Assembly: GCF_000632845.1 (NCBI RefSeq)
Contig: NZ_CP007474.1
Coordinates: 620,001 to 684,000 of the forward strand
Direction: 5' to 3'
DNA from: Ehrlichia japonica
GTDB lineage: Bacteria > Pseudomonadota > Alphaproteobacteria > Rickettsiales > Anaplasmataceae
DNA: 64,000 nt
The notes under the pieces are model-generated. The model was not told the origin of the DNA, did no database searches, and saw only the letters and a list, made by a program, of their open reading frames with translations. The translations under genes and the position numbers were made by a program. Shown in pieces: positions 31,401 through 39,344 of the stretch (position 1 is the first letter of the stretch; each line of letters opens with the position of its first letter).

Positions 31401-34400
31401 GATATCCCTTTACCAGCTTATTCCATTGCTCAACATTTCCAAACGCTGCTACTAAAGTAAATATAGTATGCCCTATCTCTCCATGACTTTTTTCAGCATA
31501 TTTTGCTACATTATTATTAAATAAATCAATAATCTCTTTTTGAAACCTCTCAATATTACCACTTCTTATTACTGACATATATTGTGATAAAATACCAAAC
31601 TGGCCTACATTACCTCTTGATAAAGGAAAAATATCTTTTAGAGCACTTTCTTCTTTAGTTAATGGAGTTGCACTAATAGTTGCTGAATTTAATTTAGTAT
31701 CATATATACGCGCTAGATTATAACCTAGATCTTTGCTTATTAACTCAGGATAAACTTCAGCGCAGTACTGTAAGACTTTAACATTACCACATTCTTGAGC
31801 ATTATCTAATACCTTAAGTATTAATAAATCCCTTGCTGAGGGACTAAGCGCTTTAATAAATTCATTATTCTCCTTCAAAATACTCAGAACATCTTCGCTA
31901 TTAATTCTCGAAACTTGATCAAAAGATTGCATTATATTCAGATTCGAATGATAGGACACAATGGCATAATGATCTTCATCTTCTACAGCTTGTCGTACCA
32001 TTTTTCTATGCACTGAAATTATATACTTAACCAAAGGTATATTTTGTAAATCTGACGCAGTCTCTAATAAACTTTTACCATTTTCTATATCATAGACCAT
32101 ATATGGGAAACATCTTAACAACAACTTAAGGTTTTCTGTTCGATCATTATTAACACAAAAAAATAGAAAACTTCTCACTTTGGACATAATTGTTGCTGCA
32201 TAAGGAAAATTCCCACGATCAGCAGAGACAATATTTTTAATACCATCAACTATAAGGTAATCAGATGAAGCTTCTCGTATAACAGTATCAAATAAATTAC
32301 CATTTGCAGCAAATATCTTAGCTAATTTCTGATAATCATCACTGGTTATGTATGGACTATGTATTATATTAATAAAAGCCTCAGGAGACATATAGTCTAA
32401 AGGACCTTCTTTTTCTGAACAATCTATCATACAATCCAGCACTGTAGAAATGCCTAAAACAGATACTACATCATGTAAAAAATTAGAATCTTTTACTTTA
32501 ATTACTTCTTTTATAAGAGCATTTTGATCAGATAACCTTTTATGTTTATGAAACATGTATTGAATTAATTCAATATCCCTAGATTCAATAACATGTCTTA
32601 TTTTGCCAATATCAACATCTAAATCATTAACTTTTTCATAATATTTACGACATTGCTTTACATCATTAAACCTCTCATATCCTTTAATTATGCTTGAAAC
32701 TAATTCTGAATCATCTGAAGAGTAATCCCCAAATATTTCTCTATACTCAGATAAAATCACAAAATTACGATCATCTAAATTCTTAAATAGAGCACATTTT
32801 AATTCTTGTAAGATTTCTTGTATTCCATCTTTTCTCTTTTCTACTATTTCCTTTTGTAATATCGCTATTGTTTTTTCTACTTGTTCATATTCTTTTTCTA
32901 CATATTTTTTTTCTTCTTGCAACATGTGTGTTTCTGATACTGACCCTCCTTCTTTCTGAGATCGAGATCTTTGGATATCCTTTATGTCTCTTCGTATTCG
33001 ATCTCTGTCTTTTTTTAGTTTGTCTAAATTCTTGAGTTGTTGTTCTAATTGCTTACCTAATTGTTTTAGTGAGTCATCTGATAATTGTTTATCTAATGTT
33101 TCTAATGATAATTTTCTTAATTTTAGTAATTGACATTGCATACTTTGTATGCGTTCTTCTAATACTAATTCCTGAGGTAACATTTTTAACAATGGTACCT
33201 GTATCCCACCTAATATTGCTTGTCTATTACTTTCTTTTACTACTTCCTCCCCTTTTTGTATCTGCTGCACAAAACCTTCTTGTAGCCGCATTTTCATATT
33301 TAATAACGCAATGTGTTTTGCTGTCCACAATCTTAATCCTGCAGATCCTGATACTACCTTTTGCTCTTTTACTTGATCCAGTTCTACTTGTAGTCTTTCT
33401 ATCTCTGCTATCCTATCCTTTGTGTCTAATATAGATTTTGTTATCCCCACTAATGTATTAATACACTTTAATCTCTCATTTAATAGTGCCACCTTCTTTT
33501 GTTGACTTTCCTGTTGTGGATTTTGTGATACACGTATCTCGTTTAATACTTCGTTTTGTAAGGATAGCTGCTCCATTAACACGCTTTTGATTTTTAAATT
33601 TCGCCTATCTCGCGTTAATTTTTTTTCAACTTCAATTAACTGATTTTGTTCTTCTTCCAGCTCTTCTAGCCCTTCCACATACATTCGCCTTTGTGGATAC
33701 TCTTGCTGTAAGCCCTCCAACACTTCTGCTATAAACTTTAAGCATTCCTGTCTGTTCCTTTGTAGATCTTTTTGTATTATTTGTAGTTCTTTCTCTACCT
33801 GTGAATGTACTTCTTTCCTTATAGATTCTTGAGATTCAATTTTTTTAAATAAAAGTTCCTCCACTTTACGTTGTGAATTCTCTAGTTTTAGTAGTTCTTG
33901 ATATTTGATTTGTAGTGTAAGTACTCCTACAGCATCTAATAATGGTAATTCTGCATTCTTTACTGTCTCATTAATCTCTTGCCGTACACACTTCACCTTA
34001 CGTTGTAATTCTGCCGCTTCCTCCACATGACTGCGTATTGTTGTTATATCATCAAATTGACAACGTACTTTTAGTTCCCTTTCCTCCTGTACCTTTCTAT
34101 CATTAGAAATCTCAGCTTCCAGTTTCTCTATTTTTTGTTGTAATCGTATTCGCTCTTCTGCTACTTTTTCTAGTGCTAATTTAGATTTTGCTTCACTTAT
34201 AGCGGATATTTTGAGAGTAGCTTCATCTGATTCAACTTCACTTTGCAACAATCTTCTGATTTTTAACTCTTCACCCAAACATGCTGCTTGTAATCTGCTA
34301 TACAATTCATCCCTTCTAATTTCTTCTTTCTGTTCTAAATCTAACAATTTTTCTTGTTGTATTACTAATTGTGCTGATTGCTTTTCCTGTTGTTGTAATT

Positions 34401-35289
34401 TTTGTTTCTGTACTAAATTTTTCTTATCACGCAGTTCTTCAAAATGCCTTATAGAACTTCTTAATACAAAATCAACTATAACACTATTATTGTGCTTCAC
34501 TGCTAAATCAATAACAGTCTCATTATTTTTAGTACGTGCTAATAGATTAGAACTCTTTAATATGTCTTCAAAATCAATATCATCTCTTAAATTATCAATC
34601 AATCTAGATTTTGCAAGTAAATGAAGTGGTGTTTCTCCTAATTTATTTCTTTCAGCTAACAACTTACTTAAACTAAACACTGTACTTGATTCTAGACTTT
34701 CAACATTTGCATATAACAACTTTAGTTTATTAAGTACAAAATTAAAAACTGCTTTTTGTTCAGGTTTAGCAGCATAGCTATTAAAAAGACAATGCAATAC
34801 GTTGCTGTTATCATTTTCTCTAGCACGAATATGATACAGTGCATCCGGTAAATTTAATACTAGATTACAACATTCAGAATCACCAGAAAGTATAGCATTA
34901 GCTAATACACCGCGACCTTGATTATCAGTAACTTTCCAATTAACTTTTTTCAAAAGTTTTGTTTTGCGGGTTAAATGAATATTTTGAAATTGACATAAAA
35001 AATCCTCTCCAGTTCTTGCAGCCATAAGCAATGGGTATTCCCCATTCGCATCCTTAGTGTTTATTACATCATCACTACAATGCCTTAAAACTTCACCAAA
35101 GATCTCAATATTAACGGGTCTTTTATTATTTTGATGTAACTTAAGTATATATTGCAATATACCATTTCCACCTTCTACATTATCAAATATTGCGCTAGAT
35201 ATCTCTTTATTTGTTGACGACTCAAAGAAACTCTTAACACGTACTATATCTCCATATTTAATGGCACTATACAAATATTGCTTTTCCAT
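25411..35289 (-). CDS. Giant ankyrin-repeat / coiled-coil protein with acidic tandem repeats
   Basis: About 3,292 residues from the ATG at 35289 (an in-frame TTG lies at 35298). Order of parts: N-terminal ankyrin-like repeats (~1-285, e.g. GETPLHLLAKS); a Glu/Lys/Gln-rich coiled coil (~287-835); a very long alpha-solenoid with degenerate ankyrin units (~880-2130); clearer ankyrin repeats (~2160-2510, e.g. GNTPLHSLL); a non-repeat domain (~2510-2720); five identical 14-residue acidic repeats (2725-2794); and a Lys/Ser-rich low-complexity tail ending in basic residues. No signal peptide or membrane segment. The features fit a secreted effector of the Anaplasmataceae (ankyrins, acidic tandem repeats like the TRPs, basic C-terminus), but secretion is inference. 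Monocistronic. Confidence 0.9.
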   Translation of the reverse strand: MEKQYLYSAIKYGDIVRVKSFFESSTNKEISSAIFDNVEGGNGILQYILKLHQNNKRPVNIEIFGEVLRHCSDDVINTKDANGEYPLLMAARTGEDFLCQFQNIHLTRKTKLLKKVNWKVTDNQGRGVLANAILSGDSECCNLVLNLPDALYHIRARENDNSNVLHCLFNSYAAKPEQKAVFNFVLNKLKLLYANVESLESSTVFSLSKLLAERNKLGETPLHLLAKSRLIDNLRDDIDFEDILKSSNLLARTKNNETVIDLAVKHNNSVIVDFVLRSSIRHFEELRDKKNLVQKQKLQQQEKQSAQLVIQQEKLLDLEQKEEIRRDELYSRLQAACLGEELKIRRLLQSEVESDEATLKISAISEAKSKLALEKVAEERIRLQQKIEKLEAEISNDRKVQEERELKVRCQFDDITTIRSHVEEAAELQRKVKCVRQEINETVKNAELPLLDAVGVLTLQIKYQELLKLENSQRKVEELLFKKIESQESIRKEVHSQVEKELQIIQKDLQRNRQECLKFIAEVLEGLQQEYPQRRMYVEGLEELEEEQNQLIEVEKKLTRDRRNLKIKSVLMEQLSLQNEVLNEIRVSQNPQQESQQKKVALLNERLKCINTLVGITKSILDTKDRIAEIERLQVELDQVKEQKVVSGSAGLRLWTAKHIALLNMKMRLQEGFVQQIQKGEEVVKESNRQAILGGIQVPLLKMLPQELVLEERIQSMQCQLLKLRKLSLETLDKQLSDDSLKQLGKQLEQQLKNLDKLKKDRDRIRRDIKDIQRSRSQKEGGSVSETHMLQEEKKYVEKEYEQVEKTIAILQKEIVEKRKDGIQEILQELKCALFKNLDDRNFVILSEYREIFGDYSSDDSELVSSIIKGYERFNDVKQCRKYYEKVNDLDVDIGKIRHVIESRDIELIQYMFHKHKRLSDQNALIKEVIKVKDSNFLHDVVSVLGISTVLDCMIDCSEKEGPLDYMSPEAFINIIHSPYITSDDYQKLAKIFAANGNLFDTVIREASSDYLIVDGIKNIVSADRGNFPYAATIMSKVRSFLFFCVNNDRTENLKLLLRCFPYMVYDIENGKSLLETASDLQNIPLVKYIISVHRKMVRQAVEDEDHYAIVSYHSNLNIMQSFDQVSRINSEDVLSILKENNEFIKALSPSARDLLILKVLDNAQECGNVKVLQYCAEVYPELISKDLGYNLARIYDTKLNSATISATPLTKEESALKDIFPLSRGNVGQFGILSQYMSVIRSGNIERFQKEIIDLFNNNVAKYAEKSHGEIGHTIFTLVAAFGNVEQWNKLVKGYQDIKQNRKTKNIFADISDPLNGNRLSTLLSPLQAAVIKCNMQMIKYFIENITPKELAAVYGDNGDNVFHTMISEDQFNLVEDIVHSGKFPADALMKAFLQPNKKGVTPFAIAAEKGYKRVCIGFIHEIEQHRKHAKDLMMNEVFVKDIVDSKDLDLLEELFNIKCYIGKSIYKQRIHLTKHKIAGHNLLTYACKVGNEEFIKALMKYYNERDLFDVLQEVVKPQLNIKFDILHLFLSDLISRSTDPEILNKVSRCVVHNANALAAFDALENTSSLSISQKLSIRDIIEQNNSQSLRYLIEKTGEDFWLKCDEGLSCLGLAVCYPDMLEICCDYLKNNPEVALGNDVLPHSAILSNNLELLEELIKRNPALLLEQYDVRTPVYKKIAKQLKQNYKCNFKSFETLYDFARRENADPKIIDYLELASLNYCNSTVDLTNGPVVNESLVRMVAKRTSDVATLYPELYNYTIDQFSIGETIRSVNHLESNIFHLVTKENVKFLYAIAERSYKHAIDVRDENLQNLMRNMVNQINPSSGLSFFQYLALSGNYDMYKSIKLLCGDINSKTSQKANLAHLCAYSGMKDEKGNFEFENLIKNDKKLATASDRRGKGLLYYVAEGRVQDLKVREEAFNLILSQKLDGSIEKLSQNKYNREVLNAIFVSESQELSRAFLERIGTKKRSDLIKQQKKLLHIVKNTSDPVKKESLLSYESNFAACAEALFGNRNEIGDSSGVSPAISITQLEAPQDDTAVFPSSQHEGLSSSLADEMANILPESKIVVSKDKKEILDSQNEIESLIQKGGSIREYTGAINRAPSASVLQLRTLSEETSIVERAVLSGNVNFIEALLNSNKKLNPNITDNHGNTLLHKCVDFLKWNPDKLSDKKVQYLFTKLIRNHGFDINCRNECGDTVLDMLQGLEESSVIPLIKILMQDSRVSEHHNQRFSKAKSTFLEYDSTYDVSNEIKASKVLQCKFSDLCYEICSNILGDESVKYKSVADINYARLRKILNDNVIRKTLVNTDANGDNILQKLCRDIAAGKIKNDNIRLLELIETIVRCLKDVDPELLQNLLFDNRNLRFENGIESIAAVPGAYTLVKKIEELLGKRKISDACDFNSMLVNCAEAGNADLYDYIRKNYATIGINNVDIHGSSSLHKAVITGSRETVEAVLSTGSNINRRDKDGNTPLHSLLIFMISSPEMITLDHVKLVEFLVSRGALLSVKNKLGIFPSQIARFIDDSKKISRRFSGEQVDVLQSLMNGRDRYYDIKSQCISKLKNYVQLKQNMKYDDVRFDIMGGILSTNMGGGKLQASKLLNSNFCQEHRLQTVKFNFSDEDRGYVQSVGKKRNYVVTDGSIKLKLSWKPVVPKGAKEQVVNVIVDSDGSISLADKDVEKYGKHGERIHFDRCCIYVGGIKLEDALRDGRWKEQRNKDFLNQEVKSTTSLDEDHDSEVKSTTSLDEDHDSEVKSTTSLDEDHDSEVKSTTSLDEDHDSEVKSTTSLDEDHDSHASIASQPLGACALDKDGHDVGALGPDLQASIASQSLVAFGSQARLDAMEESETLLPHVKSEDMYSPIDQDEVSMKLLVLGLPNTLVLQEEKSRFLDSSMALKKRIEIFQESMNSSFQESMNSSERQKLLERQVKFLCKEFSGTFLEYRKMLYKLSSKAFQRELISQTCNAIFKQYKNNLCILHENLKAVSCLNVPLACEVLLKQTYGDELKKYQDVCKKVCLQVEGIHVVGSSSDLEFSLTTRLTAIASVPKSVHGQYHQLKTVESKDSVAEIREGISDDNLFDKQKGEEHKVKTVEYSQDKSYEKVKVLGDTRKSSSADNIYDTNKTIKNRQKVLMPGLVPRTIDYSKSNEEVSTTKRSLIGTDDEYILKLSKRGWKPMQYSDDAVKNLSDCGIAQKDQEQSQLVPKGAKNKGKDYKENSNIIVKKSASFSDFCDLRLDLAHNKGKTLEDVSLKKEESKGDSTVTVKQELISNASLGSVVPLPSPEVKRKSKIQDR
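26537..26584 (-). repeat. 24-bp perfect tandem duplication in the giant ankyrin gene
   Basis: Two identical 24-bp units (26537-26560 and 26561-26584) encode FQESMNSS twice in a row. The duplication is in frame and with no mismatch. Confidence 0.93.
26908..27117 (-). repeat. 5 x 42-bp tandem repeat coding EVKSTTSLDEDHDS
   Basis: Five head-to-tail in-frame units of 42 bp, each encoding the same 14 residues. The only difference I can see at DNA level is a silent one (CTT to CTC on the plus strand) in the unit nearest the 5' end of the gene. Acidic, Ser/Thr-rich composition like the repeats of Ehrlichia TRP antigens. Confidence 0.95.
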
Positions 35290-35337
35290 ATCCTTCAACC
35301 TAAAACACTTACAAAAAATTTATAACCATGATATTTG

Positions 35338-35393
35338 ATTAATAAATTGTAATATATAAATAAATATTAATAAATTATAATATATAAATAAAT
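35338..35393. repeat. 28-bp tandem repeat upstream of the giant ankyrin gene
   Basis: Two 28-bp copies (35338-35365 and 35366-35393) differing at one base, followed by the first bases of a third. They lie 50-105 bp before the ATG of the ankyrin gene, within its probable promoter region, and contain TATAAT-like stretches. Confidence 0.9.
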
Positions 35394-35433
35394 ATTAATT
35401 TTTTTATTTTTTTTATAAATAAATATACTTAAC

Positions 35434-36021
35434 TTACCTAACAGGAGATATATTTAGTGGATCTACCCATATTATATTACCATTACTCTTAGCATATATC
35501 ATATTAATTCTACTATTCTTTACATTAATAAATAAAAGAGCTGGCAAAGATAACAATTCCATTTCCATAATTGCATCCCCAATAGTCATAGTTTGTATAA
35601 TAACATCTTCTTCTATTACTAATCCTGAATCATCAATGTCATTATATTTTTCCACTTCATCACTATCCAATACATATCCAAAGCATTTCATCTGCGACTT
35701 TATGGAGTTTTTATTATGACGATATTTACTAATTCTCTCACTTTTGTGTTTCTGTAATTTATCACGCAAATAATTAATAGCATTATCTATAGCATGATAT
35801 GCTGTATCTGACGTTTTAGAAATTCTAATAAACTCACCCTTGACATCACTAATACTAACTGTAGACTTAAACAAGTTTGCATCTTTAGATAAGATCACTT
35901 TCATATTTACCGTTAAGTCATCTGCAAAAAATTTAGTTATGTGATCTTGTACAGCGTTTTCAACGTAAATTTTAATATTATCAGTAATATCAAAGCCCCT
36001 AGCAGTAATAAGTATGTTCAT
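35434..36021 (-). CDS. hpf: Ribosome hibernation promoting factor, long form
   Basis: 195 residues. N-terminal HPF/RaiA domain (~1-105, beta-alpha-beta-beta-beta-alpha, ITARGFDITDNIKIYVENAV, and Lys/Arg-rich helix YLRDKLQKHKSERISKYR). The C-terminal dimerisation domain (~140-195) has MTIGDAIMEMELLSLPALLFIN and ends with NIIWVDP. Long HPF dimerises 70S ribosomes into inactive 100S particles. Divergent from rpoH across 115 bp. Confidence 0.93.
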   Translation of the reverse strand: MNILITARGFDITDNIKIYVENAVQDHITKFFADDLTVNMKVILSKDANLFKSTVSISDVKGEFIRISKTSDTAYHAIDNAINYLRDKLQKHKSERISKYRHNKNSIKSQMKCFGYVLDSDEVEKYNDIDDSGLVIEEDVIIQTMTIGDAIMEMELLSLPALLFINVKNSRINMIYAKSNGNIIWVDPLNISPVR

Positions 36022-36096
36022 AGATACTCTTAAAAATTATATTGACAATTAATACACGAAAACCCTAAAAATTTACTATACATCGTTATATCGCTT

Positions 36097-36105
36097 TGAT
36101 ATAAT
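36097..36105 (+). promoter_or_regulatory. Extended -10 promoter of rpoH
   Basis: TGATATAAT: a perfect TATAAT (36100-36105) with the TG extension one base before it. No good -35 is present, as often tolerated with an extended -10. Predicted start near 36112, about 25 nt before the rpoH ATG. Confidence 0.5.
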
Positions 36106-36136
36106 GCAGTATCGTAATTAAGTTTTATATGTTAAT

Positions 36137-37024
36137 ATGTTAACAAATTCTATATTTTCTTTAACTCAAGACAATTTAATGTCCTATATTAATGAAGTAT
36201 ACGCATTTCCTATCTTGTCTCCTGAAGAAGAAGATAGGTTAGCAAAAAGCTGGTATGAAAATAGAGTTATTGCTGATGCCCATAGATTAGTTACTAGCCA
36301 CTTAAGATTAGTAGTTAAAGTTGCATTAAGCTTTAAAAATTACGAATTACCTCTTATGGAACTGATAATGGAAGGAAACATAGGGTTGATGCAAGCTGTA
36401 AAAAAATTTAACCCTACTCTTGGCTTTAGATTATCTACTTATGCAATATGGTGGATCAAAGCTTCCATTAAAGACTATATTCTTAAATCTTGGTCATGTA
36501 TTAAAATTGGTACAACACAAGCACAAAGAAAATTATTTTTTAGCTTGAGAAAAATCAAGAAAAAACTTTTTAAGTACAACAATAATATTACAAAAGAAGA
36601 TATAAAACTGATTGCAAATGAGTGCTCAACTTCTGAGCAAGAAGTAGAACAAATGAATAGGTATTTTTCTCACAGAGATAGGTCCTTAAATGAAGTAGTG
36701 TTCTCCAACGAGAATCAAAATGGTATTGAGTTACAAGAAATCATCAAATGTGATACTCCAAATCAAGAAGATACATATTTACTAAATGAAGAATTAAACA
36801 TAAAGAAGACCTTAATTACCCAAGCTTTATCAACGTTAAATACAAGATACCGTGACATATTTATTAGAAGAAGATTGATCGAAGAACCAGATACTTTAGA
36901 AGTATTAAGCCAAGAATATAATATATCCAAGGAGAGGGTCAGACAAATAGAAATGCATGCCTTTACTAAAGTAAAAAACTTTATTGTATCCAAAAGAGAA
37001 AGTTTAAGTTTTATAGCTAGTTAA
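36137..37024 (+). CDS. rpoH: RNA polymerase sigma-32 factor
   Basis: 295 residues. Heat-shock sigma factor. Region 2: HRLVTSHLRLVVKVA, then GNIGLMQAVKKFNP and the -10 recognition helix FRLSTYAIWWIKASI. The RpoH box-like segment after it (IKIGTTQAQRKLFFSLRK) separates it from RpoD. Region 4 helix-turn-helix: TLEVLSQEYNISKERVRQIE. The start ATG at 36137 is used because an ATG 8 nt earlier meets a stop within five codons. Only alternative sigma factor known from Ehrlichia-type genomes. Confidence 0.96.
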   Translation: MLTNSIFSLTQDNLMSYINEVYAFPILSPEEEDRLAKSWYENRVIADAHRLVTSHLRLVVKVALSFKNYELPLMELIMEGNIGLMQAVKKFNPTLGFRLSTYAIWWIKASIKDYILKSWSCIKIGTTQAQRKLFFSLRKIKKKLFKYNNNITKEDIKLIANECSTSEQEVEQMNRYFSHRDRSLNEVVFSNENQNGIELQEIIKCDTPNQEDTYLLNEELNIKKTLITQALSTLNTRYRDIFIRRRLIEEPDTLEVLSQEYNISKERVRQIEMHAFTKVKNFIVSKRESLSFIAS

Positions 37025-37478
37025 TAAAAAATGTGTTATTAGTCTCTTGCTTAGCTTCGTTTGTTTTATTCATATAAGAAGTAAATAGAGTTATGTTGGC
37101 TAGAATTAGTAAAGATGTATAAAATGCATAATTTTTAAATTAATCAACTTTATATAAGAAAGGTGCATACGTTATCCAACTCATAACTCAATTACAATAA
37201 AAATATAGATAAATTTGAACTATTGCTAAAAATATAAACAGCTAATAAAAAATACATCCCGCACCAATTCTACTTTGCATTCATTAAACAAATAGGCACT
37301 ATAACTAATAAAATTACATTTAGACGTATATATACACCTTAGATTAGCATTCTTATCTAAAAAAGAAATACCTAACGTTAAATTAATCCATGACATCAAC
37401 TCTAGAATAAGATAATCAAAAAAGCATTTATAATACTCTAAAAAACAACTTTCACAAAAGCACTTGAAAAATACTTTA
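37025..37478. other. Intergenic, nothing recognised
   Basis: 454 bp between rpoH and rpmJ, convergent genes. No open frame, RNA gene, repeat or clear terminator was seen. Confidence 0.5.
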
Positions 37479-37607
37479 TTAATATCCTTGTCTTGCTTTA
37501 AATCTTGGATTTTTCTTATTTATTACATAGATACGCCCTTTCCTGCGTACAACCCTACAGTCCTTATCCCTTACTTTTGCAGATTTAAGTGATCCAATAA
37601 CTTTCAT
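37479..37607 (-). CDS. rpmJ: 50S ribosomal protein L36 (bL36)
   Basis: 42 residues, starting [11 protein letters not shown], with the core [22 protein letters not shown]. It is the zinc-free form: only one cysteine remains, where the zinc form has a Cys3-His ribbon. Such C-minus bL36 proteins of ~41 residues are usual in alphaproteobacteria. The stop is TAA at 37479-37481. Confidence 0.95.
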   Translation of the reverse strand: MKVIGSLKSAKVRDKDCRVVRRKGRIYVINKKNPRFKARQGY

Positions 37608-37643
37608 TTTTTTTCCTATATTCAAAACAACATTACATACTTT

Positions 37644-37735
37644 TGGCGGAGAGAGAGGGATTCGAACCCTCGATACGATTTAAGTCGTATAACGGTTTAG
37701 CAAACCGTCGCCTTCAGCCTCTCGGCCACCTCTCC
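37644..37735 (-). tRNA. tRNA-Ser(GCT), CCA encoded
   Basis: Class II tRNA. Acceptor GGAGAGG/TCTCTCC, discriminator G, followed by genomic CCA (37644-37646). Anticodon stem ACGGT/ACCGT with loop TTGCTAA, anticodon GCT. A long variable arm (TATACGA/TCGTAT) is present and the T stem GAGGG/CCCTC is perfect. Confidence 0.97.
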
Positions 37736-37984
37736 CATCAACACTTTATATTTTTTATAAAGTTACCTATAAAAACGCAGAAGATAACACGTATTATAAA
37801 ACTTACTAAGCAAATTTCAATAAATTTCTACTTATCCCTTTAATACTCGCAAATATACCTCACAAAATTTTTTAATGTCATTCAAATAGCAATACAAAAA
37901 ATATTCAACCAAAACATAAACAAACTGCTTCCTCAATACTAAATCAAGTATATATAATACATCAAATACAACATTAATATTATT

Positions 37985-38335
37985 ATGATCAAGACTTTTA
38001 ACAATAGTGAAAGAATCTTCACGCAACAAAAAAAATTAGATGAGTTCTCATATACAATTGACGATATCATTACAAAATACCAAATAAAATTTGAAAACAA
38101 GATGGAAGACATAACATCTAATTTTCTAACATACTTTCAACATTCTTTAGAAAAGGAATTAATATTACTAATCAAAAAAATACACTCTCACAACTTTCAA
38201 GAACTCAATAAATATCTTATAGAACAACTATTAAACTCTAGCAGTTTAGAAAGCCTCAATAAACATGAAAAAGATACTGTTGCTAAAATATTTAACAAAA
38301 TTTCTCTCAGTATATTAGAGAATTTAGTTTTTTAA
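37985..38335 (+). CDS. Hypothetical protein ahead of the GTA genes
   Basis: 116 residues, not recognised. All-helical and Lys/Glu/Asn-rich, with no membrane segment. It ends 47 bp before the head-tail adaptor gene on the same strand, so it may belong to that transcript. It does not look like the capsid or protease genes that precede the adaptor in GTAs. No ribosome site is evident before the ATG. An overlapping minus-strand frame (37832-38029) is weaker. Confidence 0.5.
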   Translation: MIKTFNNSERIFTQQKKLDEFSYTIDDIITKYQIKFENKMEDITSNFLTYFQHSLEKELILLIKKIHSHNFQELNKYLIEQLLNSSSLESLNKHEKDTVAKIFNKISLSILENLVF

Positions 38336-38382
38336 TAAAAACCCAATATAAAAAACCATTATCAATATAACAATGGAGTTAT

Positions 38383-38937
38383 ATGCTAGAAAATTCTATG
38401 CTGTGTATTACACGTAAAACTGTACCTATATCTCTGCCTATTACCTTATCAGAAGTAAAATCTTTCTTACGTGTAAATAATAACCAAGATGATATATTAA
38501 TCAATAATTTGATTACTATGGCATCCGAATATGCACAATGGTATATTGAAAAGTCATTAATGAAACAAACATGGGAAATCTCCTGTAGTAGATATATACC
38601 TGGAAAAATACAGCTATTATTTAATCCAATAATAAAAGTTAATTATGTAAAAACAATACATACAAATGGAAGTGAAGAATTTATAGATCAAAAACACTAT
38701 CACGTAGATACATTACTATCATATATTTCATTCAATAAACAAATTCATGGAGATAGAATAGAAATTCTATATGAAGCAGGATATACAGACAATGCATTAA
38801 TACCTGCACAAATTAGATATGGTATACTACATCATGTTGCTATATCATATAAAAACAGAGAATCAGAAAATATTAATAATTTAACTTTTGTAAAAAACAT
38901 ATACTCTCCCTTCCGTGAACTAAAGTTAGTTTTATGA
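38383..38937 (+). CDS. Phage/GTA head-tail connector (gp6 / phiE125 gp8-like)
   Basis: 184 residues. The pattern LPITLSEVKSFLRV, then DDILINNLITMASEYAQWYIEKSL, then the YEAGYTDNALIPAQIRYGILHHVA block is that of the phage gp6-like head-tail adaptor family (phiE125 gp8), found as gene 6 in the Rhodobacter GTA cluster. Such proteins form a ring between portal and tail. GGAG precedes the ATG. Its stop overlaps the next ATG (ATGA). Coding frame intact, which is notable in a genome with no complete phage. Confidence 0.82.
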   Translation: MLENSMLCITRKTVPISLPITLSEVKSFLRVNNNQDDILINNLITMASEYAQWYIEKSLMKQTWEISCSRYIPGKIQLLFNPIIKVNYVKTIHTNGSEEFIDQKHYHVDTLLSYISFNKQIHGDRIEILYEAGYTDNALIPAQIRYGILHHVAISYKNRESENINNLTFVKNIYSPFRELKLVL

Positions 38938-39344
38938 CAAATATAACACAGGAAATCTTTAACTCAATTATCAAATTACTCAAATCTAATAATAACTTAA
39001 TTAATATTATAACTGATATATACGATGTTATACCCAATAAAGTATCACTACCATACATGTATATGTACATAAGTAACTTAAAAACACTAAATACGTTCAA
39101 CAGTAATATGTCAAAAATACAATTATCATGTAAAATCTATTGTTACCAGTCTAATACACTATACATAATACTAAATTTAATCACTGATTTACTAGTCAAT
39201 CATAAATCTGATATACCTAATTTTGAATACGAGATTGCCCCAGAATACAGTTATAATACAAATCAGCATAACGAAATTGCGTATGCATTATTAAATTTTA
39301 ATATCTTAGCAAAAAAAATTTATGTCAATACAACTACAAATTAA
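38934..39344 (+). CDS. GTA gp8-like tail completion protein (DUF3168-like)
   Basis: 136 residues. The pattern 'helix - LINIITDIYDVIPNKVSLPYMYM' followed by a later alternating strand region resembles DUF3168 (GTA gene 8), a tail terminator/completion protein. The call rests mostly on the opening motif and on position directly between gp6-like and gp9-like genes. The gp7 (head closure) gene expected between gp6 and gp8 is absent: the two frames overlap by 4 nt. Overlaps the next gene by 23 nt. Confidence 0.65.
   Translation: MTNITQEIFNSIIKLLKSNNNLINIITDIYDVIPNKVSLPYMYMYISNLKTLNTFNSNMSKIQLSCKIYCYQSNTLYIILNLITDLLVNHKSDIPNFEYEIAPEYSYNTNQHNEIAYALLNFNILAKKIYVNTTTN

Noticed and set aside
33069-33434. 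Long plus-strand open frame antisense to the giant ankyrin gene
   Set aside because: It mirrors the Glu/Lys/Gln-rich coiled coil, whose complement is Leu/Ile/Ser-rich and free of stops. No ribosome site and no domain. The same applies to the frame at 34211-34624.
37643-37843. 66-codon plus-strand frame beginning [13 protein letters not shown]
   Set aside because: It is the reverse strand of tRNA-Ser; this [10 protein letters not shown]-type translation is a well known false protein.
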